A DNA stretch of 64,000 bases from JBGSMX01 sp963790405 (GTDB lineage Bacteria; Actinomycetota; Coriobacteriia; Anaerosomatales; JAGXFU01). Under the pieces are notes generated by a model that had not been told where the DNA came from, made no database searches, and was given only the letters and a program-made list of their open reading frames with translations. The translations under genes and the position numbers were made by a program. The DNA lies in contig CAWBOJ010000006.1 in the NCBI GenBank assembly GCA_963790405.1, positions 186,001 to 250,000 on the forward strand. Direction: 5' to 3'. Numbering within the stretch: the first letter of the stretch is position 1; each line of letters starts with the position of its first letter. This document shows, one piece after another, positions 8,839-17,220 of this stretch.

Positions 8839-9471
8839 CTAGATCATCTCGGCTGCGATAAGTGCTTCTTTGGCCTGTCCGATGCCACTGCCGAGTTCGA
8901 TGTCGTACTTGCCGCCGCTCGTCTTGAGCACGAGCCGGTCGGGCGTTGATCCCGTGTCGGCATCGCCGACCATGCCACTCTTGAGCTTGGCCTTCTCGAC
9001 GCTCGCCTTGTCGATGGCGAAGTTCTCGGGGTTTTGGGCGAGAGCCTCATCGGGTGGGAGCACAAGATACGCCTCGGCGAGCTTGGAGTAGGCGCCGAGT
9101 TGCGCACCCCACTGGCCGAAGAATCCCTTGCCGTCAGATTTCGCGGCGTCGCGGGCGTCGGCAACGGATTGCTTGAGCATGTCCTTGGTCACCTCCGCGA
9201 AGATTATGCGGCGCTCTGTGAACACGAGTACGTATGACGTGCGGGAAATGCCCATGAAGCCCTTCTTGAGCGAGGCGTTGGGGATGACGGAAACGACGCG
9301 CTCGTCAGTCTGTGCGGGAGCCGCGACCGGGGTTGCGACGGGGGTTGCGACGGGGGCCGCGGCCGGTGCCTCGACCGGGGTTGCAACAGGCGCTCCGCAG
9401 CCGGTGCAGAATCGTGCATCCTCGGCGAGGGCGCCGCCACAGGCCGTGCAGAATCGAGGTGCTTGCTGCAT
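8839..9471 (-). CDS. Zinc-ribbon protein with PH-like C-terminal domain
   Basis: A 210-residue soluble protein. Residues 7-26 form a double CxxC zinc ribbon (FCTACGG and FCTGCGA). A linker of repeated Ala-Pro-Val-Thr units follows (about 28-55), then a domain starting near residue 60 (SLKKGFMGISRTSYVLVFTERRIIF) that looks like a bacterial PH/YokE-type domain. The ATG at 9471 has a perfect AAGGAGG site. It is 19 bases downstream of the RDD zinc-ribbon gene on the same strand, and both proteins share the zinc ribbon plus low-complexity linker architecture. They probably form one operon. Molecular function unknown. Confidence 0.8.
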   Translation of the reverse strand: MQQAPRFCTACGGALAEDARFCTGCGAPVATPVEAPAAAPVATPVATPVAAPAQTDERVVSVIPNASLKKGFMGISRTSYVLVFTERRIIFAEVTKDMLKQSVADARDAAKSDGKGFFGQWGAQLGAYSKLAEAYLVLPPDEALAQNPENFAIDKASVEKAKLKSGMVGDADTGSTPDRLVLKTSGGKYDIELGSGIGQAKEALIAAEMI

Positions 9472-9490
9472 ATCGTCCTCCTTGTTCGGT

Positions 9491-10975
9491 CTACTCGTAG
9501 TAGAGATCGTCGACTACTACTCGGCCATCTTGTTCGATGACGATGTAGAAGGTTTCCTCGGGTCCGGAATTCCAGTCCTCTTGTACGCCGACGATCCATG
9601 CGGCTCCGTCGGGGAAGTTGTCGACGATCTCGAAATCGATGAAAGCGCCGGCACTCGGCGCGAAGAACCAGGACTGGGCATCTTGGAAGTAGTCGGTGCT
9701 GACCGAGCGCATGGTATCGATGTCATCGGTGGACAGGGCGACCAGCAGAGTTCCGACGGCGTCCGTGGCCGTCTCGGCGTTGAGTACGACGGTGCCGAGG
9801 TCGTCATCGCTGCTGACGTCGCCTTCGACGCCCCCTGCGACCCAGTCGTCGATCTTCCAGGTCCCATTCTCGAACACGAGGATGTAGGTGATACTGCCGT
9901 CCGACATCCCGCCGTCGAGCTCCTCGACTGTAACGTTGGCGAGGCCCTCTTCAACATCTGTCACATCGACGATCTCGTAGGACGGAATCGTCCATCCCTC
10001 GAACATCGCGGGATCCGAGTAGTACGCGAGCTCCTCGGAGAAGGTCTTCACCACAGCGTCGAAGTCGCCGCTGGCGGCTGCCAGGTAGAAGTCGTCCACG
10101 GTCTGCTCGGGCGTGCTCTCGGCAAGGGTCGTGGAGCCTTCATCGACGGAGGTATCCTCGGCCAGTGTGTCCAGGGATGAATCGACTATGTCGATGATGC
10201 CGCCGTCTGCGGCCTCCTGCACTGCCTTGGCGAAGACGACTCCGCCCACCACACCGCCGGCAATGGATGCGAGCAGCGCCACGACGAGCATGACGATCGC
10301 GAGACTCTTGCCGGTCGCGACAGGAAAGCCTCTGGCAGCGACCTCGCTCGACCGCGCGACCTGGGTCTTCGCGGCCTTGTCGCCGAGTCGGCGGCCGTCT
10401 TTGTCGGCGATGACGAGGATCGGCTCCACCAGGCTCCCTATCACGGGAACGATGCCGAGGAGCCACAGAATGAGTTGGCGCGCGATAGAGGCGCCGATGC
10501 CGGTCGGAGCTCCGGTCTGCGCCGAGACGACCATGAGCCCTGTCATCCGCTTGCCGAAGCCAGCGCCTCGAGCGCCGTCACGGCCGAGTGTGTAGGCGAT
10601 CTGCCACAGGCTGGCGATGCCGACGATGACTCCGCCGAGTACGGGCGCTTGCCCGTTCAGGATATCGGCGTAGGCCAGAAGGATTCCGAGGGGAAGCAGT
10701 GCCGAGCCGATGATGCCGTCCGCGAGCACTGCGAGAAATCGTGCGCCGAGCGGGGCTTTCGCGTAGAGTGCTCCCGCATACGCGACTGGAGCAACAGCGG
10801 GTTGCTGTGGAACAGCGGGCGGCTGCGGAGCCGCGGGCTGAGGCGGGGGGGACGGGGCGGGAGGCGGGACCGATGGCTCGGGTGCGGTCGGGGTTGCCGC
10901 TCCTACGCTGGCACCACACATCGGACAGAACGCGTCGTTGTCGTTCGTTTGCGCGCCGCACTGAGGACAGAACAT
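9491..10975 (-). CDS. Zinc-ribbon and RDD-domain membrane protein with extracellular tail
   Basis: A 494-residue protein. It has an N-terminal zinc ribbon (MFCPQCGAQ and FCPMCGA), a Pro-rich linker (about 25-65), an RDD-family membrane region (about 70-200) with the signature Arg and Asp residues (LGARFLAVLADGI), a further membrane segment (about 222-250), and then an acidic, Thr/Ser-rich domain of about 240 residues predicted outside the cell. That tail contains two repeats of an NTF2/DUF4878-like pattern (EQTVDDFYLAAASGDFDAV). The ATG at 10975 has GAGGGGG upstream. It is the first gene of a two-gene operon with the other zinc-ribbon protein. It could sense or bind something at the cell surface; no specific role is known. 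Confidence 0.82.
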   Translation of the reverse strand: MFCPQCGAQTNDNDAFCPMCGASVGAATPTAPEPSVPPPAPSPPPQPAAPQPPAVPQQPAVAPVAYAGALYAKAPLGARFLAVLADGIIGSALLPLGILLAYADILNGQAPVLGGVIVGIASLWQIAYTLGRDGARGAGFGKRMTGLMVVSAQTGAPTGIGASIARQLILWLLGIVPVIGSLVEPILVIADKDGRRLGDKAAKTQVARSSEVAARGFPVATGKSLAIVMLVVALLASIAGGVVGGVVFAKAVQEAADGGIIDIVDSSLDTLAEDTSVDEGSTTLAESTPEQTVDDFYLAAASGDFDAVVKTFSEELAYYSDPAMFEGWTIPSYEIVDVTDVEEGLANVTVEELDGGMSDGSITYILVFENGTWKIDDWVAGGVEGDVSSDDDLGTVVLNAETATDAVGTLLVALSTDDIDTMRSVSTDYFQDAQSWFFAPSAGAFIDFEIVDNFPDGAAWIVGVQEDWNSGPEETFYIVIEQDGRVVVDDLYYE

Positions 10976-11055
10976 GCCTCGAACCCCCTCGTCTTCGCGT
11001 GAGTGTCAATTCCATTCTCGCCGATACACCGGGGGAAGGACAGCGATGCGAGCGT

Positions 11056-12858
11056 CTACGGCGATTCGCAGAGCATGTCTGCCCGCACGCTCAGTGCGTG
11101 GCCGGCCAGCGCGGGAACGATCGCGGCCGTTCGGCCCAGTTGTGCCAACGCGCTGAGGGCGACGTCGCGCGCGTCCAAACCCAGGGTGCGTTTCGACAGC
11201 GAGGCCCCCACCGATTGTAGGCGGATCGCGTTCTCTGCCAGCAAAGAAGGCCCGGACGGTGACGGAGAATCGTCGTGCGCGTAGACAGGCCAGGGCAGCG
11301 CGTCATCGCCCACGCTCATCACGAACCCGTCATCTGCCGAGAAGCGGTCCAGCGCTGCCGCATGCAGCTTCGCCGCTGTCTTCAGGCCCCCGCTCCAGGC
11401 GCCGGTCTCGGCGGCGGTCAGCAGTGCGGAGACGACAGCCGCGCTGTCCTCGAGGAACCGTATGTTGGCGACCGACTTGTCGCCGATCGCATGCAGGACT
11501 TCAGAGCGCCACACCGCTTCGTCCAACAGCCATTGCACGCAGCTGACACCGGCCTTGACCAGGCTTGCGTCTGAAAACGCGGTGCCTGCTTCGATCAGTC
11601 CGCGAGCAGCCATCGCGTTCCAGGAGACGATCACGTTGTCGACAAGTGCGGGCTGTGTTCGCAATACGCGCGCTTCGAAGACGCGCTCGAGTGCGGCATC
11701 TACGATTTCGGCTCGCTCGCCCTCAGCCCCGCGTCCGGCTCGGCGCGTCAGGATCGTAGTGTTCCGCTCCCAGTTGCCGTTCTCGGTCACGCCAAGGAAT
11801 TCCTCGGCAAGGGCAAGGTCGGACTCGTCAAGAACCTCGGCCAGCTCGTCGTGAGTCCAGACGTAGGTTGCACCCTCGACCCCTGCGGTCTCGGCATCGA
11901 GAGCTGAGAAGTATCCACCGTCGGGACGCGCGAGATCTCGCATGAGGAAGCGGGCCGTGGCACGAGCGTAGTGCGCAAGCTCCGCGAACTCGTCATCGTT
12001 CGCGTAGGGTGCCAAGGCAGCCACTGACGAGAGCAATCCGGCCTGGTCGTAGAGCATCTTTTCGAAATGCGGGACGAGCCATTGCGCGTCGACCGAGTAG
12101 CGGAACACGCCGCCGCCGGCCTGATCGTAGGTGCCTCCGCGTAGCATCGCGAGAGCGCCGCGCAGTGCAGCCTGTGCAGGCTGCTGCTCGCCTGTGAGCC
12201 GAGCGTACGCTGCGAGAAAGGAAACGAGTGGCGATTGCGGAAACTTCGGGGCGCCTCCGAATCCGCCGTACTCCCGGTCCTCGGTGTCGAGCAGTGCGCG
12301 TGCGGCCGAATCGAGCGTATCGCGATCGATGATCGCGCGCGCCGCGCTCGCCTGGGTGTCGAGGAAGTCGCGCGCCTCCTGTGCGGCCTCGAGCGTCTCG
12401 TCGCGAGAGAGCACCCACGAGTGCCGGACGGTCTCGAGCACGTCGCGAAACGCGGGCATCTGTGGGTGCGAGGAGCGAGCGGGGAAGTAGGTGCCTCCGA
12501 GGAAGGGGACGCCCTCGGACGTGGCGAACACGCTCATCGGCCATCCGCCCGAGCCCGTGCTCGCCTGCACGTACGCCATGAACAGGGCGTCAACATCGGG
12601 ACGGATCTCGCGGTCCACTTTCACCGGCACAGTCAGCGAGTTGATTACTTTGGCCGTGTCGTTGTCGCGAAACGACTCGCGCTGCATCACATGGCACCAG
12701 TGGCACGACGCGTAGCCGATGCTGATGAAGAGGGGCCGATTCAGCGTGCGGGCCTCTTTCAGGGTGCGACTCCCCCAAGGCCTCCACTTCACGGGATCGT
12801 CCGCATGCGCCCTCAGGTACGCCGAGGACTGGTCGCCGAGCCGATTGCGTTCACTCAC
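11056..12858 (-). CDS. DUF255 / YyaL-type thioredoxin-domain protein (spermatogenesis-associated protein 20-like)
   Basis: A 600-residue cytoplasmic protein. The N-terminal thioredoxin-like domain carries CHWC at residues 52-55 inside ISIGYASCHWCHVM, with GGWPMSVF and GGTYFP further on, the typical DUF255 signature. The rest is an (alpha/alpha)6-barrel-like region similar to N-acylglucosamine 2-epimerase folds (PHFEKMLYDQAGLL is characteristic). It is somewhat short compared with the common 650-690 residues. The GTG at 12858 overlaps the stop of the upstream histidine kinase as GTGA and has AGGAG 8 bases upstream, so the two are translationally coupled. The biochemical role of the family is not established. 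Confidence 0.92.
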   Translation of the reverse strand: MSERNRLGDQSSAYLRAHADDPVKWRPWGSRTLKEARTLNRPLFISIGYASCHWCHVMQRESFRDNDTAKVINSLTVPVKVDREIRPDVDALFMAYVQASTGSGGWPMSVFATSEGVPFLGGTYFPARSSHPQMPAFRDVLETVRHSWVLSRDETLEAAQEARDFLDTQASAARAIIDRDTLDSAARALLDTEDREYGGFGGAPKFPQSPLVSFLAAYARLTGEQQPAQAALRGALAMLRGGTYDQAGGGVFRYSVDAQWLVPHFEKMLYDQAGLLSSVAALAPYANDDEFAELAHYARATARFLMRDLARPDGGYFSALDAETAGVEGATYVWTHDELAEVLDESDLALAEEFLGVTENGNWERNTTILTRRAGRGAEGERAEIVDAALERVFEARVLRTQPALVDNVIVSWNAMAARGLIEAGTAFSDASLVKAGVSCVQWLLDEAVWRSEVLHAIGDKSVANIRFLEDSAAVVSALLTAAETGAWSGGLKTAAKLHAAALDRFSADDGFVMSVGDDALPWPVYAHDDSPSPSGPSLLAENAIRLQSVGASLSKRTLGLDARDVALSALAQLGRTAAIVPALAGHALSVRADMLCESP

Positions 12859-15017
12859 GTGCTCTCCTGAGTATCGTCGGCAACTGCGGGTTGCTCGGCG
12901 GGGTGTTCGTGCTCGGATGTGGGTCGTGTGGCAGAATCCGGTGGTTCGGGACTGGCATAGTCCGAAATGACGAGACGGAAGGTCGAACCTCGTCCTACTT
13001 CGCTATCGACCGAGAGGTCTCCTCCAAGCATGCGAGCAAGTCGGGCAGAGATGGGAAGTCCCAGACCGAAGCCCTCGGACTTGGCCACGTCTTGCCGTGG
13101 TACTTGGTAGAAGGATTCGAACGTTCGAGCAAGCTCGTCAGCGGGGATTCCCGGGCCCGTGTCCTCGATCTCTATGACGACACTATCAGGAGTGCCGCGA
13201 CGGACTCTCGCTGTTACGCCTCCCTCGGTGGTGAACTTGACTGCATTGTTGAGGAGGTTCAGCAGGATTTGCAGCAGCATGCGTCGGTCAGTGTAGAGCG
13301 TGCCGACCTCATGCGCGTCGACCTTCAGGGCGATAGCTTTCTCGGCCGTACGGCTCTCGAGCGTGCGGGTGGCTTCCCTTACCGTCTCGACGACGTCGAC
13401 ATCTTCGGGAAGCGGGTCTGTGCGTCCCGATTCGACGCGCGCAAGGTCGAGTACGTCATCGACGAGTGAGAGCAGGTGTCGACCGGATGAGCTCACCATT
13501 TCGAGCTGGCGGAGCTGTTCTTCGTTGAGTTCGCCCGTCAGCCCCGAGAGCATAGTGCCCGAGAAGCCAATAATCGAGTTCAGAGGCGTGCGCAGCTCGT
13601 GGCTCATGTTTGCCAGGAACACTGACTTCGCCTGACTCGCGGCAGCAAGTTCAAGGTTCATCTGCACGAGTTCTTCCGTGCGTGCAGCGACAGCGATTTC
13701 GAGTTCCTCGGCACGGGCACGCTCCGCACGCTCGGAGAATACCTGCTCGGTTGTGTCGCGAACGATCATAAGGAGTTCGGCGGGGCTTGCCTTGGAGAAG
13801 CGTGCCTCGAAATGGCGGGGCTCTCCGTCGGGGTAGGGGGTGTTCAGCGAGTAGGTCGCCGTGCGGGCGAGACCGTCATTTGCGACACTATCGAGTTGCT
13901 CGATGATCTCATGGCGAACGGTTTCGGAAAACGGCAGCTCGAGCACATGTTTGCCGATCTGGTCCTCGCGGGGGAGTGAAGGTTGCCATTCCCCCGCCTC
14001 CTTGATGTCGAGTATCACGCCATGCGGCGAGAGGACGAAAACGGCATCAGGGATGGCGTCAAACAGGGCGCGCAGGCGCTTGACGACGACGCTGAGCTCT
14101 CGCGTTTGTCTGCTCACAGCCGAGCGGAGTACCAGTACGGCTGCCACCATTATCGCGAGCAGCAGCGCGCTCGCGACGGCCGCGATCACTACCCAGTCAG
14201 GCAGACCTTCGCTGGCTGGAAGCAGGCCGGGCACGTGCGCCGTGAGTGCGCGGAAGTAGGCGGACTCAGGGTCGAGTTTGAGTTCGGAAAGCGTGGTGTC
14301 TATCGTCGATAGTAGAGACCTGGATTCGGGTGCGTCTTTGGGGGCTGCGTACCGGATGGAAACCGGGTTGATGACGATGGGAGTCATCTGCAGACCGTGA
14401 CTAGGCGCTTGTTCCGCCAGTACGAGGCGGTTTGCGACCACGGCGTCGGCTCCGCCGCTCCCGACCGCATCGATAGCATCGAGGTAGCTTGGGTACTCGG
14501 TGATGGCGGTATCGACGCCGGCTCTTTGCAAAGCTCCAGATAGTCCTTCGGCTTCGTCGAGGTAGACGTCGTCTTGCAGCGCGGCAATCCTCAGGCCTTT
14601 GAGGTCGGCAATCTGGTTGACGACTGTGTCGCCCGAGGAACTGGTCGCGATGACGCCCCAGTTCATCAGCAAGGCCGAGTTGCCGAAATCGTAGATACGG
14701 GACCGTTCTTGCGTCCACGCGATTGCCATGAGTAGGTCGATGTCTCCGCTCTTCAGCATCTCGAGCTGCTCCGGCCAGGAGGCGATCACGTACTCTATCC
14801 GCCAGTTGTTGCGGAGCGCGACCTCTTCGAGGACTTCAGGGGCAAGCCCCGACACGTCTTCGCCTTCGATGATGATGAGTGGCGGATTGGCGTAGGCCCC
14901 CACATGAATCACGGTCTCGGCTTCGCCTGCGTGTGCGGTCGTAGTGGCGGTCGATGTGAGTCCGCCGAACACGACCAGCGCCACGGCAAGGGCAAGGCCG
15001 TACTTGCGAATCAGCAT
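12855..15017 (-). CDS. Sensor histidine kinase with periplasmic solute-binding (SBP_bac_3) domain
   Basis: A 720-residue kinase. A signal peptide or anchor covers about residues 1-30, followed by an extracytoplasmic SBP family-3 domain (about 35-270; YANPPLIIIEGEDVSGLAPEV, with the common GDIDLLMA motif). Next are a transmembrane helix (about 280-303), a PAS domain (about 320-440), a coiled coil, HisKA with His at about residue 473 in MSHELRTPLNS, and an HATPase with NLLNNAVKFT, DTGPGIP and GFGLGLPI. It probably senses a small molecule such as an amino acid through the binding domain. The ATG at 15017 has GGGAG 6 bases upstream; a longer frame reaches 15062. No response regulator is adjacent. 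The stop overlaps the DUF255 gene start. Confidence 0.92.
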   Translation of the reverse strand: MLIRKYGLALAVALVVFGGLTSTATTTAHAGEAETVIHVGAYANPPLIIIEGEDVSGLAPEVLEEVALRNNWRIEYVIASWPEQLEMLKSGDIDLLMAIAWTQERSRIYDFGNSALLMNWGVIATSSSGDTVVNQIADLKGLRIAALQDDVYLDEAEGLSGALQRAGVDTAITEYPSYLDAIDAVGSGGADAVVANRLVLAEQAPSHGLQMTPIVINPVSIRYAAPKDAPESRSLLSTIDTTLSELKLDPESAYFRALTAHVPGLLPASEGLPDWVVIAAVASALLLAIMVAAVLVLRSAVSRQTRELSVVVKRLRALFDAIPDAVFVLSPHGVILDIKEAGEWQPSLPREDQIGKHVLELPFSETVRHEIIEQLDSVANDGLARTATYSLNTPYPDGEPRHFEARFSKASPAELLMIVRDTTEQVFSERAERARAEELEIAVAARTEELVQMNLELAAASQAKSVFLANMSHELRTPLNSIIGFSGTMLSGLTGELNEEQLRQLEMVSSSGRHLLSLVDDVLDLARVESGRTDPLPEDVDVVETVREATRTLESRTAEKAIALKVDAHEVGTLYTDRRMLLQILLNLLNNAVKFTTEGGVTARVRRGTPDSVVIEIEDTGPGIPADELARTFESFYQVPRQDVAKSEGFGLGLPISARLARMLGGDLSVDSEVGRGSTFRLVISDYASPEPPDSATRPTSEHEHPAEQPAVADDTQEST

Positions 15018-15131
15018 GTTTCTCCCTGGGGCAGCCGTACGAGGGGTTGATACCCGAGTCAAGCTGCGGCGACTCGACCGCTCATCGGGCCGCGGACATC
15101 GGGGACGGGCTGGCCGCAGTCGTGCGAGTGT

Positions 15132-15731
15132 CTACTGTGCAGGTTCGGCTACAACTACGGTTCGCTTGTTGCCGAGGAACCTTGGCTTGCACGTGTAGAG
15201 CGTGAGCTGCTCGGAATCGGTGGGCTCGAGAATCGTTGTGTCCTCAGGGCCTACATCGAACATGCGAAGGACGCGATAGTCGTACTCGATGCCGTTCCAG
15301 TAGACGATCACGGGATCGCCGGGCGAGAGGCGGTGTAGGAGCGTGAATGCGCGCCTGACCCGGTGACCGGCGATTGCGACGTTGTCGCCCTCGCCGGGGT
15401 CGGCAGTCTCGACGTGATGGTAGACGCCGATATCGAGTGCCCGGTCACTGCCGCCCTCGAGGATCTGAGCGTCGACGGCGATGTCGGGGATCACCAGGCG
15501 CGCGCCCTTGGGGACGCGATCTGTCAGTGCTCCGGCGTCTCGCGCATCTGGCAGAGCACAGGCGTAGGGGTACGCGGGCTCGATTAGCCCGAACTCGTAG
15601 GAGATCTCCGGCCACGCCTGATAGGCGACCGTGCCGATTCCGAGAAGGATCAGCACGGCGCCTGCCAGGTAGTACCAGCGCGCTGAGCGCGTACGTTCCG
15701 CGCTACGCAGCGCGGGCTTTACGGCGTCCAT
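15132..15731 (-). CDS. Sortase, likely class D/E
   Basis: A 199-residue membrane-anchored transpeptidase. It has one N-terminal transmembrane segment (about residues 19-37), then the sortase beta barrel with catalytic His123 (AIAGHRVRR), Cys181 (LTLYTCKPRF) and Arg190 (GNKRTVVVAE). Sortases cleave an LPXTG-like motif and join the protein to cell wall or another acceptor. The ATG at 15731 lies inside the end of the upstream surface-protein gene (29-base overlap), whose product ends in LLQTG plus a hydrophobic helix and a basic tail, so it is the probable dedicated substrate. The ribosome site is weak (GGGAC) and translation is probably coupled. Confidence 0.92.
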   Translation of the reverse strand: MDAVKPALRSAERTRSARWYYLAGAVLILLGIGTVAYQAWPEISYEFGLIEPAYPYACALPDARDAGALTDRVPKGARLVIPDIAVDAQILEGGSDRALDIGVYHHVETADPGEGDNVAIAGHRVRRAFTLLHRLSPGDPVIVYWNGIEYDYRVLRMFDVGPEDTTILEPTDSEQLTLYTCKPRFLGNKRTVVVAEPAQ

Positions 15732-17220
15732 AGATTGTCGTCCCGGCACCTGCGAGCACGGCAAGCATCGCAAGACCAAGCCATATCCAGTCGTTGTGAC
15801 CGGTCTGCAGCAGTGTTGCATCGCCGAGCTCCGGGGTTTCCGGGGAGTCTGAGTACTTCGCGAAGCTTTGATCGGAGCGAACGAGCGCCTGATTGCGGAT
15901 CTCAGTGCCGGCAGGCAGGCCGGAATTCACACGTGAGATGAAGGTGACAACGACGACTTCATCGACGTCCATGGTGCCGATGTTCCACACGAGGTTCGGA
16001 CTTGCGCTCTCGTTGGCGCCCGGGCCCGTCATCGAACCGGCGACGTAGGTCGTGCCGGTTGGAACGGTGTCTTCGACGACAACATGTGTGGTAGGAGTGA
16101 TGCCGGTGTTCGTGACGGTGATCGTCCACAGGATATCGTCGCCCGCTTCGAGGCGACCGCCATTGACGTCTTCGCCCGTCTTTATGATGTCGAACGGATC
16201 GACGGGATGGTCGACCGGACCCGTCTCGGCAAGATCGTCACCATCCGTCACGATACGTGCGTAGTTGCGGACGCCTCGGCGGGAGATATCCTCGGGGCCG
16301 ACCTCGACATCGAACGATGCGACGCCGTCCTCGCCTGCCGCTAGAGTGCCCAGGCTGAACGTGACTGTTTCCGGACTCCCGGCAGCGTACAGGCCCGCGT
16401 CAGCGTCCGCTGCGTCGGTGAGCTTGGTCGAACTGCCGCCGTTGCGCGTGAGTGTCATGGACCCGGACACGTAGCTCACGCTGTCGGGCAGCTCGTCGGT
16501 GACGACTGCGAGCGGGAAGTCCACTGCGGTGTCGTTTCTGAACGTGAGCGAGTAGGTGATGATGTCGCCTGGCAACACGATCGTGCCTGCAGGCGGATCG
16601 GCGGTCTTCTCGAAGAAGACCTCGGCCGGATCGTAGGTATCCACGGTGGCCGTGGCCACGGCTCCAGCGGGGGAGTCGCCCCACACATCGAGAGCGGTGG
16701 GCGGCACGGTGCCGGTGTTGGTGGCCGAGGCCCCTGTACCGGTGACGTTGAACCGCACGCTCACGACCTCGCTGTGTCCAGGCGCGAAGTCACCGAACGG
16801 GATGGTGAGGTCGTTCCAGCTGAGCGTACCGGCCGCCTTCGTCGACGGTGCCGGGGTTGCGCTCGCGAATGACAGGCGCGTTGCGTCGAACGTATCCACC
16901 AGCGGCACCGTCGTGAGCGTCGTGTCGCCGGAGTTGGTCACGGTGATGTCGAAGCTGACGCTCTCGCCCAGGGCGAGCACGCGATCCTGGCCCGCGGCGA
17001 GCGTCTTGTTGACGCTGACCTGCGGGTTCGTGATAGCGATGTATGCGGTGTCCTCGGCATCATCTGCTGAATCGGTGTATTCGTCGATGACGCCGGAAGT
17101 CCGTGCCATGTCGAATGTGGAGGAGGTCGGCGGGTGCGCGATTGCGAGGAAGGTGACCGAGATGGTCATCGTGGCGTCTACGGCCAGCGTGCCGGTGTCC
17201 GTGATGTCGCTCCAGCCCAC
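15703..17220 (-). CDS. DUF11-repeat surface protein, C-terminal piece with LLQTG sorting signal
   Basis: This frame resumes the repeat pattern after the break near 17279 (VGWSDITDTGTL matches the central repeats) and contains about three further units. It ends LLQTGHND, a hydrophobic helix of about 20 residues (WIWLGLAMLAVLAGAGTTI) and the basic tail GRRKARAA. This is a textbook cell-wall sorting signal with LLQTG in place of LPXTG. The adjacent sortase starts within its last 29 bases. The Met at 17220 is internal, not an initiation codon. Confidence 0.8.
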   Translation of the reverse strand: MGWSDITDTGTLAVDATMTISVTFLAIAHPPTSSTFDMARTSGVIDEYTDSADDAEDTAYIAITNPQVSVNKTLAAGQDRVLALGESVSFDITVTNSGDTTLTTVPLVDTFDATRLSFASATPAPSTKAAGTLSWNDLTIPFGDFAPGHSEVVSVRFNVTGTGASATNTGTVPPTALDVWGDSPAGAVATATVDTYDPAEVFFEKTADPPAGTIVLPGDIITYSLTFRNDTAVDFPLAVVTDELPDSVSYVSGSMTLTRNGGSSTKLTDAADADAGLYAAGSPETVTFSLGTLAAGEDGVASFDVEVGPEDISRRGVRNYARIVTDGDDLAETGPVDHPVDPFDIIKTGEDVNGGRLEAGDDILWTITVTNTGITPTTHVVVEDTVPTGTTYVAGSMTGPGANESASPNLVWNIGTMDVDEVVVVTFISRVNSGLPAGTEIRNQALVRSDQSFAKYSDSPETPELGDATLLQTGHNDWIWLGLAMLAVLAGAGTTIYGRRKARAA

